In this document: positions 43,095-52,597 of the stretch, one piece after another
Layout: every line of letters begins with the position of its first letter
Numbering within the stretch: position 1 is the first letter of the stretch
Origin: JAIBJN01 sp963811635
GTDB taxonomy: Bacteria > Actinomycetota > Thermoleophilia > Gaiellales > Gaiellaceae
Assembly (NCBI GenBank): GCA_963811635.1
Contig: CAWESB010000016.1
Span: 87,749 to 151,748, forward strand
DNA length: 64,000 nt
Direction of reading: 5' to 3'
Position numbers and translations under genes: made by a program
Notes under the pieces: generated by a model
The model's input: only the letters and a program-made list of their open reading frames with translations
Database searches by the model: none
Told to the model about the DNA's origin: nothing

Positions 43095-43942
43095 GCGTTC
43101 CCGACGTCAGCATCGTGGTCGTCGCGCACGACGTCCGCGACGAGGTGCTCCGCTGCCTCGCCTCCGTCGAGACCCACGCCGCGCCGGTGACCTATGAGCT
43201 CTTCCTCGTGGACAACGGCTCCACGGACGGGACCGCCGAGGCAGTCGAGTCGGCGTTCCCGGCGGCCGAGGTCGTGCGCCTCCCGTGCAACATCGGCGTT
43301 GCGGCCCGCAACGAGGGCCTTCGCCGCGCGCGGGGCCGCACGAGGATGTTCCTCGACAGTGACGCGCGCCTCACGCCGGGTGCCCTCGCCGAGCTGACCG
43401 CCTACCTCGACGCGCACCCCGAGGCCGGCCTGGTCGGGCCGAGGCTCGTGTACGAGAACGGCGAGCTGCAGCTCTCGGCCCGCCGCTATCCGCCCGTCTT
43501 CACGCCGCTCATGAGCCGGCCGCCGCTGGGCCGCTTCTTCGAGGGCAGCGAGTCGATCCGCCGGCACCTGATGGCCGACGAGCCGCACGACCGGACGCGT
43601 GAGGTCGAGTACGTCCTCGGCGCCTGCCAGCTGTTCACCGCCAAGGCGCAGGAGGCGGTCGGCGAGATCGACTCACGCATCTTCTTCGGCCCGGACGACG
43701 CCGACTGGTGCTTCCGCATCCGGCGCGCCGGCCTCTCCGTCGTCTACCACCCCGCCGCGACGGTCGTCCACGCCTACCGGCGCACCTCCGCCGCCCGCCC
43801 GCTCTCGCGCATGGCGCTCGTGCACCTGTGGGCGTTCGCCCGCTTCCAGTGGAAGTGGCGCCGGTACCGCTCCGCGCTCGTTCGCGAGGGCCGCGAGCTG
43901 GATGCGCGCGCGGGGGGTGGGCAATCCGGAAACCCTGAGTAA
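43091..43942 (+). CDS. GT2-family glycosyltransferase (rhamnosyltransferase-like)
   Basis: A 283-residue GT-A protein with VSIVVVAHDVRDEVLRCLAS, LFLVDNGSTDGTAEAVE, the metal site FLDSDARLTPGA and the substrate segment FFGPDDADWCFRIRRAG. It ends with a basic helix. It resembles WbbL/rhamnosyltransferase-like enzymes, but donor and acceptor are not known. The start is GTG 43091 in a GTGA overlap with the flippase gene. A short palindrome CTGAGT-AA-ACTCAG spans its stop codon. Confidence 0.88.
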   Translation: MSVPDVSIVVVAHDVRDEVLRCLASVETHAAPVTYELFLVDNGSTDGTAEAVESAFPAAEVVRLPCNIGVAARNEGLRRARGRTRMFLDSDARLTPGALAELTAYLDAHPEAGLVGPRLVYENGELQLSARRYPPVFTPLMSRPPLGRFFEGSESIRRHLMADEPHDRTREVEYVLGACQLFTAKAQEAVGEIDSRIFFGPDDADWCFRIRRAGLSVVYHPAATVVHAYRRTSAARPLSRMALVHLWAFARFQWKWRRYRSALVREGRELDARAGGGQSGNPE

Positions 43943-43962
43943 ACTCAGACAGGCGCCCCTCT

Positions 43963-45321
43963 GTGTCTGCGGATCAGCTTCTCATCACTCTATGGCGACG
44001 GAAGTGGATCGTCATCCTCACGGTCCTCGTCGCGACCGTGGCCACCTACGTGGTCAGTCGACAGCTGCCCAAGGTCTACGAGGCCGAGGCGACGCTGTTC
44101 GTCGGGAACCGCAGTGACTCGGCCAACGACTTCGAAGCGATCCAGTCCGCCCAGGTGCTCGCGCGGACGTACGCCGAGCTGATCCAGAGCCAGAACGTCG
44201 CCGACCAGGTCGCCGACGCTCTTCCGGGTGACGAGTCGGCGTCCGAGATCCTCGGGCGCACTTCGTTCCGCCCGATCTCGGACACGCAGCTCCTCGTCGT
44301 CGAGGCTGAGGGCGACACGCCCGAGGAGGCGGCCGAGCTCGCCAACACCTACGCGGCGACGTTCGTGCAGTACGCAGACGACGAGCTGTCCGCGGAGACG
44401 AACGGCGAGGTGACGATCGCCGACGAGGCCCAGCCGCCCAGCGCGCCCGTGCGGCCGAGGCCGACGCTCTACGCGGCGGTGATGTTCGTCTTCGCGCTTT
44501 TCCTGGGAGCGGGGCTGGCGCTTCTCCGCGACCGGCTCGACACCCGGCTCGGCAGCGAGGACGATCTCGCGCGCGAGCTGGGCGTGCCCGTGCTCGCCCG
44601 CGTCCCCAGCATCGCTCGGCGCCGGCTGTCAAAGAGCCGCGAGCAGCGCTTCCTCGAGGCGTTCCGCGTGCTGCGCACGAACCTCGCCTTCCTTTCGCCC
44701 GACGAGCCGCTCTCGCGGGTGCTGCTCGCGAGCGCCTCACCGGCCGAGGGCAAGTCGACGAGCTCGATCGCGCTCGCGCGCGTGATGGCAGAGCAGGGAA
44801 GAAGGGTGCTCGTGATCGAGGGCGACCTCCGGCGCCCCGCCCTCGCGAAGATGTACGAGCTCGAGGATCCGGCGCTCAAGGGCCTGACGCACCACCTCGC
44901 GCTCGGCTGGCGCTTCGAGGAGGTCGTGCACGAGACCCCCGTTCCGAACGTCTACATCATGCCTGCCGGCGCGGTGCCGCCGAACCCGTCGACGCTTCTC
45001 CGCCCCGACGCGCTCGAGCACCTGCTCGCCGAGGCCTCCGAGTGGGCCGACTTCGTCATCGTCGACAGCCCGCCGCTCTCGGCCGGCGCGGACGCGACCA
45101 TCCTTGCCCACGCGGTCGGCACCGTCATCTTCGTCGTGAACCACCGCCGCGGCTCCCGCACGAAGGTGACGGCCGCCATCCGCCAGCTGCGCCAGACCGA
45201 GGCGACCGTCGCCGGGCTGATCGTCAACGAGATGGCGGGCTCCGAGGACTACGACCGCTACTACGGCGAGGCGGCACCCGACGCGCTGCCCGACCAGTTC
45301 GCCGCGCGGCCGACCGACTAG
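43963..45321 (+). CDS. Wzz-type chain-length regulator fused to a bacterial tyrosine kinase (BY-kinase)
   Basis: A 452-residue protein. A Wzz domain has membrane helices at about 13-33 and 168-188 with the extracytoplasmic segment between. A cytoplasmic P-loop kinase follows: Walker A ASPAEGKST (about 257-265), Walker A' VLVIEGDLRRP and Walker B FVIVDSPPL. Close to the C-terminus a tyrosine-bearing segment EDYDRYYGEA may be the autophosphorylated cluster. It has the one-chain layout known from proteobacterial Wzc and some actinobacteria. It controls polymer length and export. The PHP phosphatase at 28786-29538 is a candidate antagonist. The start is GTG 43963. Confidence 0.9.
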   Translation: MSADQLLITLWRRKWIVILTVLVATVATYVVSRQLPKVYEAEATLFVGNRSDSANDFEAIQSAQVLARTYAELIQSQNVADQVADALPGDESASEILGRTSFRPISDTQLLVVEAEGDTPEEAAELANTYAATFVQYADDELSAETNGEVTIADEAQPPSAPVRPRPTLYAAVMFVFALFLGAGLALLRDRLDTRLGSEDDLARELGVPVLARVPSIARRRLSKSREQRFLEAFRVLRTNLAFLSPDEPLSRVLLASASPAEGKSTSSIALARVMAEQGRRVLVIEGDLRRPALAKMYELEDPALKGLTHHLALGWRFEEVVHETPVPNVYIMPAGAVPPNPSTLLRPDALEHLLAEASEWADFVIVDSPPLSAGADATILAHAVGTVIFVVNHRRGSRTKVTAAIRQLRQTEATVAGLIVNEMAGSEDYDRYYGEAAPDALPDQFAARPTD

Positions 45322-45323
45322 CG

Positions 45324-46745
45324 ATGCAGAGCCAGGGCTGGGCACGTGCCGCCGCCCCGCAGTGGTCGGCGGTCGGGGCGCTCGCGGCCGTCGCGGTCGC
45401 CGCGGCGGGCGCAGCGGGAGCGGCGTACGCCGTCGGCTCCTACCGGCTCGACGACCCGACCATCCTCCCGGTCGCCGCGGCGGGCCTCTTCGCCGTCACG
45501 CTCGGGCTCTGGCGGCTGGAGTACGGCCTCGCTCTTCTCATCGTGCTGACGCCGTTCGCCGAGAACGCGCCGATCGCCGAGCCGGGGCACGCGCGCTTGC
45601 GGGTTGCCCTCGTCGCCTGGGCGATGGTGCTCGTCTTCATCCAGGCCGTCCGCTCCCTCGTCTCGGGACGAGAGCTCGAAGCCCCGCCGGTTTTCGTCGG
45701 GGCGCTCGCGTTCGTCGGCGCCGCCCTCGCGGCCGTGCCTCTGGCGGCGGCCGAGGGCGCCGCGGCGGCCAAGTTCGTGCTCCTCGCGGGCTCCGTCTTC
45801 ATCTACCTGCTGATCGCGCTCTTCCTCGACGACTGGCGTTCGCTGAAGCCGATCTTCGCCGCGCTCCTGATCGTGGGCCTTCTCGTCAGCGCGCATGCGC
45901 TCTGGCAGTACTTCACGGGCGACCTCTCCCGAGTCGGGTTCATCAGCTCGACGGGGGCGGTCGAGTACCGCGTGGCGTCGTTCTTCCCCCACCCGAACCA
46001 GCTCGCCGGGTTCGTCGTCATCTTCGTGCCCCTGAGCGTCGGCCTCTATTCGGTCTTCGAGAGCCGGCTCGCCAAGGCCGCGTGCGTCGTTCTGCCCCTC
46101 CTCGCGCTTCCCGCCGCCATCGTCACCTACTCGCGCGGCGTGCTCGTCGCGCTCGTCGCCCTCGTGCTCGTCCTGGCGCGGAGCAAGCGGGCCTGGCCGG
46201 CGATCGCCGCGGCGGCGGTGCTCGTCGTCTTGCTCGCCCCCTCCGCCTGGCAGGACCGCGTGGCCGACGCCGGGCGCCTCGACCGCCCCGAGATCGCCAC
46301 GCGCCTCGACTTCTGGGACGCGGCGCTCTCGATGTTCCAGGCGCAACCGGTGCTCGGGGTCGGCCTGAACAGCTTCGACGTCGCCTACGTCGACCTCGAC
46401 ACGACGGGCCGCACCTTTCTGCCCGGGAGCGGCCTCGCCCCGCCCGAGTCGGCGCACAACCTCTACCTGAACACGCTGGCCGAGCAGGGGCTCGTCGGCA
46501 TCGCGGCGCTCTTCCTCCTCATCCTCGCCGCCGGCCGGATGGTGCTGGCCCTCCGCCGTTCATCCGATCCGCGGATCCGCAACTTCGGCCTCGGCCTTCT
46601 GGGGGCGGGGATCGCCCTGCTCGTCTCGAACCTCTTCGACGTGACCTTCGTCGACCCGAAGACCTCGATGCTCGTCTGGACGCTCCTCGGCGTCGGCGCG
46701 GCGCTCCAGCGCATCGACGCGCGCAGTGGCGCGCCCGGCGCGTGA
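45324..46745 (+). CDS. O-antigen ligase/polymerase-type membrane protein
   Basis: A 473-residue protein with about 11-12 membrane segments and the Wzy_C/O-antigen ligase region: SFFPHPNQLAGFVVIF, a large loop with TRLDFWDAALSMFQAQPVLGVGLNSF, and SAHNLYLNTLAEQGLVG. Such proteins polymerise lipid-linked repeat units or transfer them to an acceptor; which one applies here cannot be decided. The start ATG 45324 lies 2 bases after the kinase stop codon. Its stop overlaps the next GT4 gene by 4 bases. Confidence 0.87.
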   Translation: MQSQGWARAAAPQWSAVGALAAVAVAAAGAAGAAYAVGSYRLDDPTILPVAAAGLFAVTLGLWRLEYGLALLIVLTPFAENAPIAEPGHARLRVALVAWAMVLVFIQAVRSLVSGRELEAPPVFVGALAFVGAALAAVPLAAAEGAAAAKFVLLAGSVFIYLLIALFLDDWRSLKPIFAALLIVGLLVSAHALWQYFTGDLSRVGFISSTGAVEYRVASFFPHPNQLAGFVVIFVPLSVGLYSVFESRLAKAACVVLPLLALPAAIVTYSRGVLVALVALVLVLARSKRAWPAIAAAAVLVVLLAPSAWQDRVADAGRLDRPEIATRLDFWDAALSMFQAQPVLGVGLNSFDVAYVDLDTTGRTFLPGSGLAPPESAHNLYLNTLAEQGLVGIAALFLLILAAGRMVLALRRSSDPRIRNFGLGLLGAGIALLVSNLFDVTFVDPKTSMLVWTLLGVGAALQRIDARSGAPGA

Positions 46746-47866
46746 AGGGCGAGCTCCTCTTCTACTCGGACTTCCCCTTCGGCTTCCACAACACCGAGGC
46801 CGAGGAGAAGATGGCGCGCTTCGCCGCACGCGGCTGGCAGGTGACGTACGTGGAGCAGCTTGGGATCCGCAATCCGCGGCCCCGGCACGTGCTGCGGGCG
46901 CTCCGGGCCCGGCGCTCGCCGTCCCCGGCCGCGCGGACGGTTCCCTACGACGTCGTCTCGCCGAAGCTCGTCCCGCCGAGGCGCGCGCCCGGGGTCGACG
47001 CCGTCAATCGCCGCTGGCTCTCGCGACAGCTGCTGGGCCGCATCACCGCCCCGCGCACGACCGTGCTCTGGGTCCGCTTCCCGACGCCCGAGCTCGTGTC
47101 GCTCGCCGTCGCCGAGCCCTGGCAGGCCGTCGTCTACGAGGTGGTCGACGACCACGCGGCCGGCCCCGGGATGACGGATCGGCTTCGCATCGTGTTCGGC
47201 GAGGCGGAGGAGCGCCTGATCGCGCGCGCCGACGTCGTCTTCGCGTGGTCCGAGCCGATTCGGGAACGGCTCGCCGTGCGACATCCGAATGTCCGGCTGG
47301 CCACGGCCGCCGTCGACGTCGAAGAGCTGGAGCCCGTCGCCGACGTCGAGGGCGAAGAGCGCACGGCCGTCTTCGCAGGCGAGCTCGGCTTCCGCTTCGA
47401 CGAGGAGCTCGCCGCCGGCGTGGCGGAGCTTCTGCCCGACTGGGAGCTCGTCTTCGCCGGCCCGGCAGGCGAGGAGGCGGCCGGCGCGCTCGCGAGCCTG
47501 CCGAACGTGCGGCTCACCGGCCGGTTCGACCACGTCGAGCTCCCGCTCCTCCTCGGACGAAGCCGCGTCTGTCTCGTGCCCTATCGCGTGAACGCCTTCA
47601 ACGACATGCTCGTGCCCGTGAAGCTCGTGGAGTACCTGGCCGCCGGCCGGCCGGTCGTCTCCACGCCCATGCGCGGGGCAGAGGAGTTCGCGGACGCGGT
47701 CGCCTTCGCGGACGGGCCCGAGGCCTTTGCGGACGCCGTGCTCGCCGCCGCTCGCGACGACTCCCTGCAGGAGCGTCGCCGGCGCGTCGAGCGCGCGCGG
47801 CCGTTCTCCTGGGACCGGCGGATCGACGAGATGGAAGCCGCGATCGAGGAGGCGATTGGTGGCTGA
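46742..47866 (+). CDS. GT4-type glycosyltransferase (GT-B fold)
   Basis: A 374-residue soluble protein with the two Rossmann domains of a GT-B enzyme. The N-terminal half begins LLFYSDFPFGFHNTEAEEKM. The C-terminal half has TAVFAGELGFRFDEELAAG, VRLTGRFDHVELPLLLGRS and VPVKLVEYLAAGRPVVSTP, the nucleotide-sugar-binding segment with Glu. The donor is unknown. GTG 46742 overlaps the stop of the preceding polymerase gene. Its stop overlaps the next GT2 gene by 8 bases. Confidence 0.87.
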   Translation: MKGELLFYSDFPFGFHNTEAEEKMARFAARGWQVTYVEQLGIRNPRPRHVLRALRARRSPSPAARTVPYDVVSPKLVPPRRAPGVDAVNRRWLSRQLLGRITAPRTTVLWVRFPTPELVSLAVAEPWQAVVYEVVDDHAAGPGMTDRLRIVFGEAEERLIARADVVFAWSEPIRERLAVRHPNVRLATAAVDVEELEPVADVEGEERTAVFAGELGFRFDEELAAGVAELLPDWELVFAGPAGEEAAGALASLPNVRLTGRFDHVELPLLLGRSRVCLVPYRVNAFNDMLVPVKLVEYLAAGRPVVSTPMRGAEEFADAVAFADGPEAFADAVLAAARDDSLQERRRRVERARPFSWDRRIDEMEAAIEEAIGG

Positions 47867-48818
47867 GCGGGTCGCCGTCGTCGTTCCCGTGCTCGACGAG
47901 GCCGGGACGATCGCGTCGCTCGTCACCGACCTGGAGGCGCAGGATCCTCCGCCCGCCGAGATCGTGGTCGTCGACGCGGGTTCGACCGACGGCACGGTCG
48001 CACTTCTCCGCAGCGCCGCCGGGACGCTGCCGAGCCTGCGGATCGTCGAGGCTCACGGAGCGACCCCCGGCCGGGGCCGGAACGAGGGCGTCCGCACGAC
48101 GACAGCCCCGATCGTCGTCACGCTCGACGCGGGCAGCTCCGTGGAGCCGGGCTTCGTCGCCGCTCTCGCCGAGCCGGTCGTCCAGGACGGCCGCGTCGCC
48201 ACGGTCGGCGTCAGCGAGCCGGAGGCCGACACCGCGTTCGAGCGGGCTGCCGGCTGGTTCACTCTCAGCGCCTTCAAGCCCCAGGAGCGGTCGGGGCCGA
48301 TCGCCGGCGACCATCTCCCCGCCGGTCGCAACGGCATCGCCTTCGCCCGCGAGGCGTGGGAGGCTGCCGGCGGCTATCCGCCCGACCTCCCCTGGGGCGA
48401 GGACAAGGTCTTCCTCCAGCGACTGCGGGCGGCGGGCGTCCAGATGGAGGTCGTCTCCGCCGCCGTCGTCCGCTGGCGGCCGCGTCGCTCGCTGCGCGAG
48501 GTCTATCGGCAGTACCGGAACTACGGGCGCGGCGACGCGCTCGCCCGCATCGACCGTCAGAACGAGCTCGTGACGATGGCCGTCTACCTGGCCGGCGCCG
48601 CCCTTGCCGTGCTCTTCGCGCTCGGCTCGAGGACCGCCGGCGCGTTCCTCGTCGCCGGGTTCGTCGGCTACCTGGCGCTCTTCGTCCTCTCGGCGCGGCG
48701 GGCGCTCGGGTGGGATGCCGCGCTGGCCTGGATCCCCCCGCTCAGGCTGGTCGTCGACGTCGCCAAGATGCACGGCTTTCTCGAGGGCGTGCTCCTGGGA
48801 GGCCGTCTCCGCAGATAG
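47859..48818 (+). CDS. GT2-family glycosyltransferase with C-terminal membrane segments
   Basis: A 319-residue protein with a GT-A domain (VAVVVPVLDEAGTIASLV, VVVDAGSTDGTVALL, VTLDAGSSVEPGF, WGEDKVFLQRLRAAG). Two to three hydrophobic segments follow near the C-terminus (about 245-290), so it is membrane-associated. GTG 47859 has GAGGAGG seven bases upstream; a TTG one codon earlier is possible. It ends before a 93-base gap preceding the glycoside hydrolase. Confidence 0.86.
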   Translation: MAERVAVVVPVLDEAGTIASLVTDLEAQDPPPAEIVVVDAGSTDGTVALLRSAAGTLPSLRIVEAHGATPGRGRNEGVRTTTAPIVVTLDAGSSVEPGFVAALAEPVVQDGRVATVGVSEPEADTAFERAAGWFTLSAFKPQERSGPIAGDHLPAGRNGIAFAREAWEAAGGYPPDLPWGEDKVFLQRLRAAGVQMEVVSAAVVRWRPRRSLREVYRQYRNYGRGDALARIDRQNELVTMAVYLAGAALAVLFALGSRTAGAFLVAGFVGYLALFVLSARRALGWDAALAWIPPLRLVVDVAKMHGFLEGVLLGGRLRR

Positions 48819-48911
48819 TGGCAATCGGCGCTAGCCCGTCGGCGGTCGTCAAGCTCAGCCGTCTTCCAGCCGATCTTTCCGGAGATCGTGGTCGACGGGA
48901 CATCAGGGGTG

Positions 48912-50336
48912 ATGGTCAGGCCTTCCGCCTGCTCGCACGGGCAGTTTCGTGCGACAGTCGCGGCCCTCATGGCCGCGCTGGCCGCACTCGTGTCCGTGCA
49001 GGCCGCCCAGGCCGCCGACGTTGGCGTCGTCGCCGACGTCACCTGGGGCCAGTCCCACGACGACATCGACCGCGAGATCGAGCTCCTGCGTGCCGCGGGC
49101 GTGCAGTGGATCCGCGCCAACGTCAACTGGGCGGGCCTCGAGCCCGACCGCCGGGGCGACGTGAACGAGTGGCTCCTGGCCGAGTACGACTACGCGGTGG
49201 CGCAGGCGCACGCGGCCGGCATCCAGGTGCTGATGCCGATCTCGGACGGCGTCCCCTACTGGGCCTCGGCCGACCCGGCGAAGCGCGTCGAGGGCGACGG
49301 TACCCGCAGCTGGGCGGTCACCTACCGGCCGACACGCGCGTCCGACTACGGCGACATCGTCGGCTTCGTTGTTCAGCACTTCAGCGCGCGCGGCGTCCAC
49401 GTCTTCCAGCTCTGGAACGAGCCGAACCACCCGCGCTTCTGGCCTTCCGGCCCGAGCGCGTCCGAGTACCTGCCTCTTCTGCGCGAGGGCTATCAGGCCG
49501 CCAAGCGAGCCGATCCTGCCTCCACCGTCCTCCTCGGCGGCCTCTCGAAGTCGGACTTCTACTACCTCGAGGACCTCTACCGGCTCGGCGGCGGCGACTA
49601 CTTCGACGCGGTCGCGGTCCAGCCGTACACGTACGGCGTCGACCCGGCGGCCGCCTGGAACGGCGTCCACGACTGGGAGGATCCGGACCGGATCTCGATC
49701 AATGCCTTCCCGGCCATCAAGGAGGTCCGCGCGTCGATGGTCGCCTTCGGCGATGCCGAGAAGGACGTCTGGCTGACGGAGTTCGGCTACTCGACGACCT
49801 CACAGGACGGCGGCGTCTCCGCCGCGCGCCAGGCGGCGTACCTCGCCAAGGCCTACCGCTACGTCGAGCGCTTCCCATGGGTGAAGGCGCTCTTCTGGTA
49901 CGCCGCCCGGAACAGCCCTTCCTACCAGGACGCGGACACCTACGAGGGCCGCTTCGGCCTCGCCACCGCCCACTGGAGGCTGAAGCCGAGCTACACCGCC
50001 CTGCGCGCGTACGCCCTCGGCCTGCCGGGCCTCGTCCTCCGCAAGGGCCCGCAGCAGCGACTGCCCACGTGGGCAGGGCCGGCGGCACGCGTGACGCTGC
50101 GCGGGCGGATCGACCCCGGCCGGGACACGGTGTCGGCACGGGCTGCCCTGCGGTTGGTCCTCGTGCAGCGGCGGGCCGCCCGCGGCTGGATCACCGTCGC
50201 CCGCCGGCGTACCGACCCGTCGGGCGCCTTCAACGTACGGGTCGTCGCCCGTGGCGCTACCGTGCGCTACCGCGCGCTCGTCCGCTTCGACGACATGAGC
50301 CTGCGCTCGCGGATCGTCCGCGTCCGCGTCCGCTAG
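48912..50336 (+). CDS. secreted glycoside hydrolase, clan GH-A (GH39/PslG-like)
   Basis: A 474-residue exported TIM-barrel enzyme with a signal peptide ending AQA near residue 35. The barrel has the clan GH-A acid/base Glu170 in QLWNEPN and the nucleophile Glu290 in WLTEFGY. The C-terminus (about 375-474) is an all-beta domain of unknown role. A hydrolase inside an exopolysaccharide locus usually trims or releases the polymer, as PslG does in Pseudomonas; this is inference. Start ATG 48912 gives a good signal peptide, and GTG 48888 is the alternative. Confidence 0.84.
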   Translation: MVRPSACSHGQFRATVAALMAALAALVSVQAAQAADVGVVADVTWGQSHDDIDREIELLRAAGVQWIRANVNWAGLEPDRRGDVNEWLLAEYDYAVAQAHAAGIQVLMPISDGVPYWASADPAKRVEGDGTRSWAVTYRPTRASDYGDIVGFVVQHFSARGVHVFQLWNEPNHPRFWPSGPSASEYLPLLREGYQAAKRADPASTVLLGGLSKSDFYYLEDLYRLGGGDYFDAVAVQPYTYGVDPAAAWNGVHDWEDPDRISINAFPAIKEVRASMVAFGDAEKDVWLTEFGYSTTSQDGGVSAARQAAYLAKAYRYVERFPWVKALFWYAARNSPSYQDADTYEGRFGLATAHWRLKPSYTALRAYALGLPGLVLRKGPQQRLPTWAGPAARVTLRGRIDPGRDTVSARAALRLVLVQRRAARGWITVARRRTDPSGAFNVRVVARGATVRYRALVRFDDMSLRSRIVRVRVR

Positions 50337-50379
50337 CCGGGCCGTTCGCCTCCGGGGGCGGAACTAGACTCGCCGGGCC

Positions 50380-52390
50380 ATGAGGGAGTCTGCCAGCCCG
50401 CTCGCGGCCCGGGTCGCGACCGTCCTCATCGGGGCGCTCCCGCTGGGGATCTTCCTCGTCTGGGCCGCGGTCGACGGTGGCTATCCGCCCACGCTCTGGT
50501 ACCCCGGAGCGCTGGCGCTCGTCGCCCTGCTCGTGCTCGTGCTGGTCAGCTCGCCGCAGCTGCTCGGGACGCTGCCGCGGGTCGCGTTGGTCGGGCTCTG
50601 CCTGTTCGGCGGGTTCACGCTCTGGAGCGCGCTCTCGATCCTGTGGGCCGAGGACAAGGGCGAGGCCTGGGACGCGGCCAACCGCACGCTCCTCTATCTG
50701 GCCGTCTACGCCGTCTTCCTGCTCTGGCCGTGGCGGGCACGGCACGGCGCGGCGCTGCTCGGCGCCTACACGCTGGGAGTCGCTGGGATCGCCGCGGCCA
50801 CGACCGTCTCCCTCTTCTCCGCGGACGATCCGTACTCGTTCTTCATCGGCGGCCGCTACGCCGAGCCGGTGGGCTACCTGAACGCGAACTGCGCGCTCTT
50901 CCTCTCGGCGTTCTGGCCGGCGGTCTTCTTCGCCTCGCGCCGCGAGACGCCGTGGTGGCTGCGCGGCCTCTTCCTGGCGACGGCCGGCTTCCTCCTCGAG
51001 CAGGCGATCCTGCCGCAGAGCCGCGGGTCGCTGTTCGTCTTCCCTGTCGTCTTCGTTCTCTACCTCGCCCTCGTGCCCGGGCGCAGTCCGCTCGCTGCTC
51101 GCCCTGGGGCCGGTGCTGATCGCCGCCTACGTCGCCCGCGACCCGCTTCTCGACCTCTACTCCGCCTGGCGCGACCAGACGCTGCCAGCGGCGCTCGACG
51201 GCACCGTCGAGCCGTTCCTCGGCTCGGCGATCGTCCTCTTCGCGCTCGGCACCGTCTACGGCCTGGTCGATCGCTTCGCGCCGTTGCCCGCCGACGTGGC
51301 GCGCCTGGGCCGCTGGGTCGTCGGCACCATCACGGTGCTCTGCGCGGTGATCGCCGCCTTCGTGCTCCTCGCGATCTACGGCAACCCGGTGGCGCAGGCG
51401 CAGGATGCCTGGGACGAGTTCTCGGCCGGGCAGAACTTCGAGGAGAGCTCCTCCTACTTCGGCGCGAACCTCGGGAGCAACCGCTACGACTTCTGGCGCG
51501 TGGCGATGGGGGAGTTCCGGGATTCCCCGGTCGCGGGCGCTGGTGCGGGGAGCTTCGCGGACGACTACCTGCGCGAGCGCGAAAGCACCGAGGAGCCGCA
51601 GTACCCGCACAGCCTTCCGGTGATGGTGCTTTCCCAGACCGGGATCGTCGGCGGCCTTCTCTTCTTCGGCTTCCTGGGCTGCGCGCTCGCGGCCGCCTGG
51701 CTCGGCCGGTCCCGCGGCTCGCCCCTGGGCGCCGCGGTCGCGTCAGTTGCCGTGGTCACATTCGCCTACTGGGCCTTACACGGCTCCATCGACTGGTTCT
51801 GGGAGTTCCCGGGGCTTGCCGGCCCGGCGTTCGCATGGCTCGGCCTCGCGGGCGGGCTCGAGCGGACGGCAGGTGCGCCGACGGAACGCCCCGGCGAGTG
51901 GACTCGGCGGCGGATGTCAGCCGCCGCCCTCTATACGCTCATCGTCGTGGTCGCAGGCATCTCCCTCACGCTGCCCTGGCTTGCCGCGCGCGAAGTCGAG
52001 CGCGCGGCGAACACGTGGCGCACGAACCCCGACGAGGCATACGCGATCCTGGACCGGGCGAGGAAGCTCAACTTCCTCAGCGCCCGGCCCGACCTAGTCG
52101 CGGGTGCGATCGCCATGCGCCTGGAGGACTACGACCGGGCCGAGGGCGCCTTCGAGCACGCGCTCGACCGGCACGGGGAGAACTGGTACGCGGAGCTCGA
52201 GCTCGGCGTCGTCGCGGCGCTGGAAGGCCGTCGCGAGGAGGCATTGGCACGGCTCGACCGCGCTGAGGAGCTCAACCCGCTGGAGGAAACCGTTGGCATC
52301 GTCCGCGAGGGAGTCGAGACCGGCGAGCCGGTCGACCCCCACGTGCTCGACCGGATTTTCCTGCAGCGGCTCGAGGAGCGCACGAGCTAG
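50380..52390 (+). CDS. O-antigen ligase-like protein with C-terminal TPR-like region, frame broken once
   Basis: A second polymerase/ligase-type membrane protein of about 670 residues. The first part (50380 to about 51085) has several membrane segments and GYLNANCALFLSAFWP, the usual acceptor-side region. The second part continues in another frame (GTIVGGL-type segments, YPHSLPVMVLSQTGIVGGLLFF). It ends in helical TPR-like repeats (PDEAYAILDRARKLNFL, EDYDRAEGAFEHALDRHG, GRREEALARLDRAEELNPL). Leaving out the A at 51085 joins the halves as PGRVRSLLALGPVLIAAY. The TPR tail distinguishes it from the polymerase at 45324. Confidence 0.8.
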
Positions 52391-52408
52391 GCGTACGAAG
52401 GCACGATG

Positions 52409-52438
52409 TTGACACCTGAGAATCAACGCCGATACTGT
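52409..52438 (+). promoter_or_regulatory. candidate sigma-70-type promoter before the LPFTG gene
   Basis: Consensus TTGACA (52409-52414), an 18-base spacer and TACTGT (52433-52438). It lies about 160 bases upstream of the GTG at 52598, in a 207-base intergenic stretch with no other gene, implying a long untranslated leader. Confidence 0.5.
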
Positions 52439-52597
52439 GATTCGAGACCCTGTTGCGGCAACCATTCAGCAGGGTTTCGATGACATGCGGCAATAGAGGG
52501 AAGGCAAGTACACTGCGGCCAACAGCAGTCCTCGTCCGAGCGCGGTGGCATCTGGCACCTTGCGCGCCGGAAAGAGGGCGAGAAGAGGGAGGATGAA

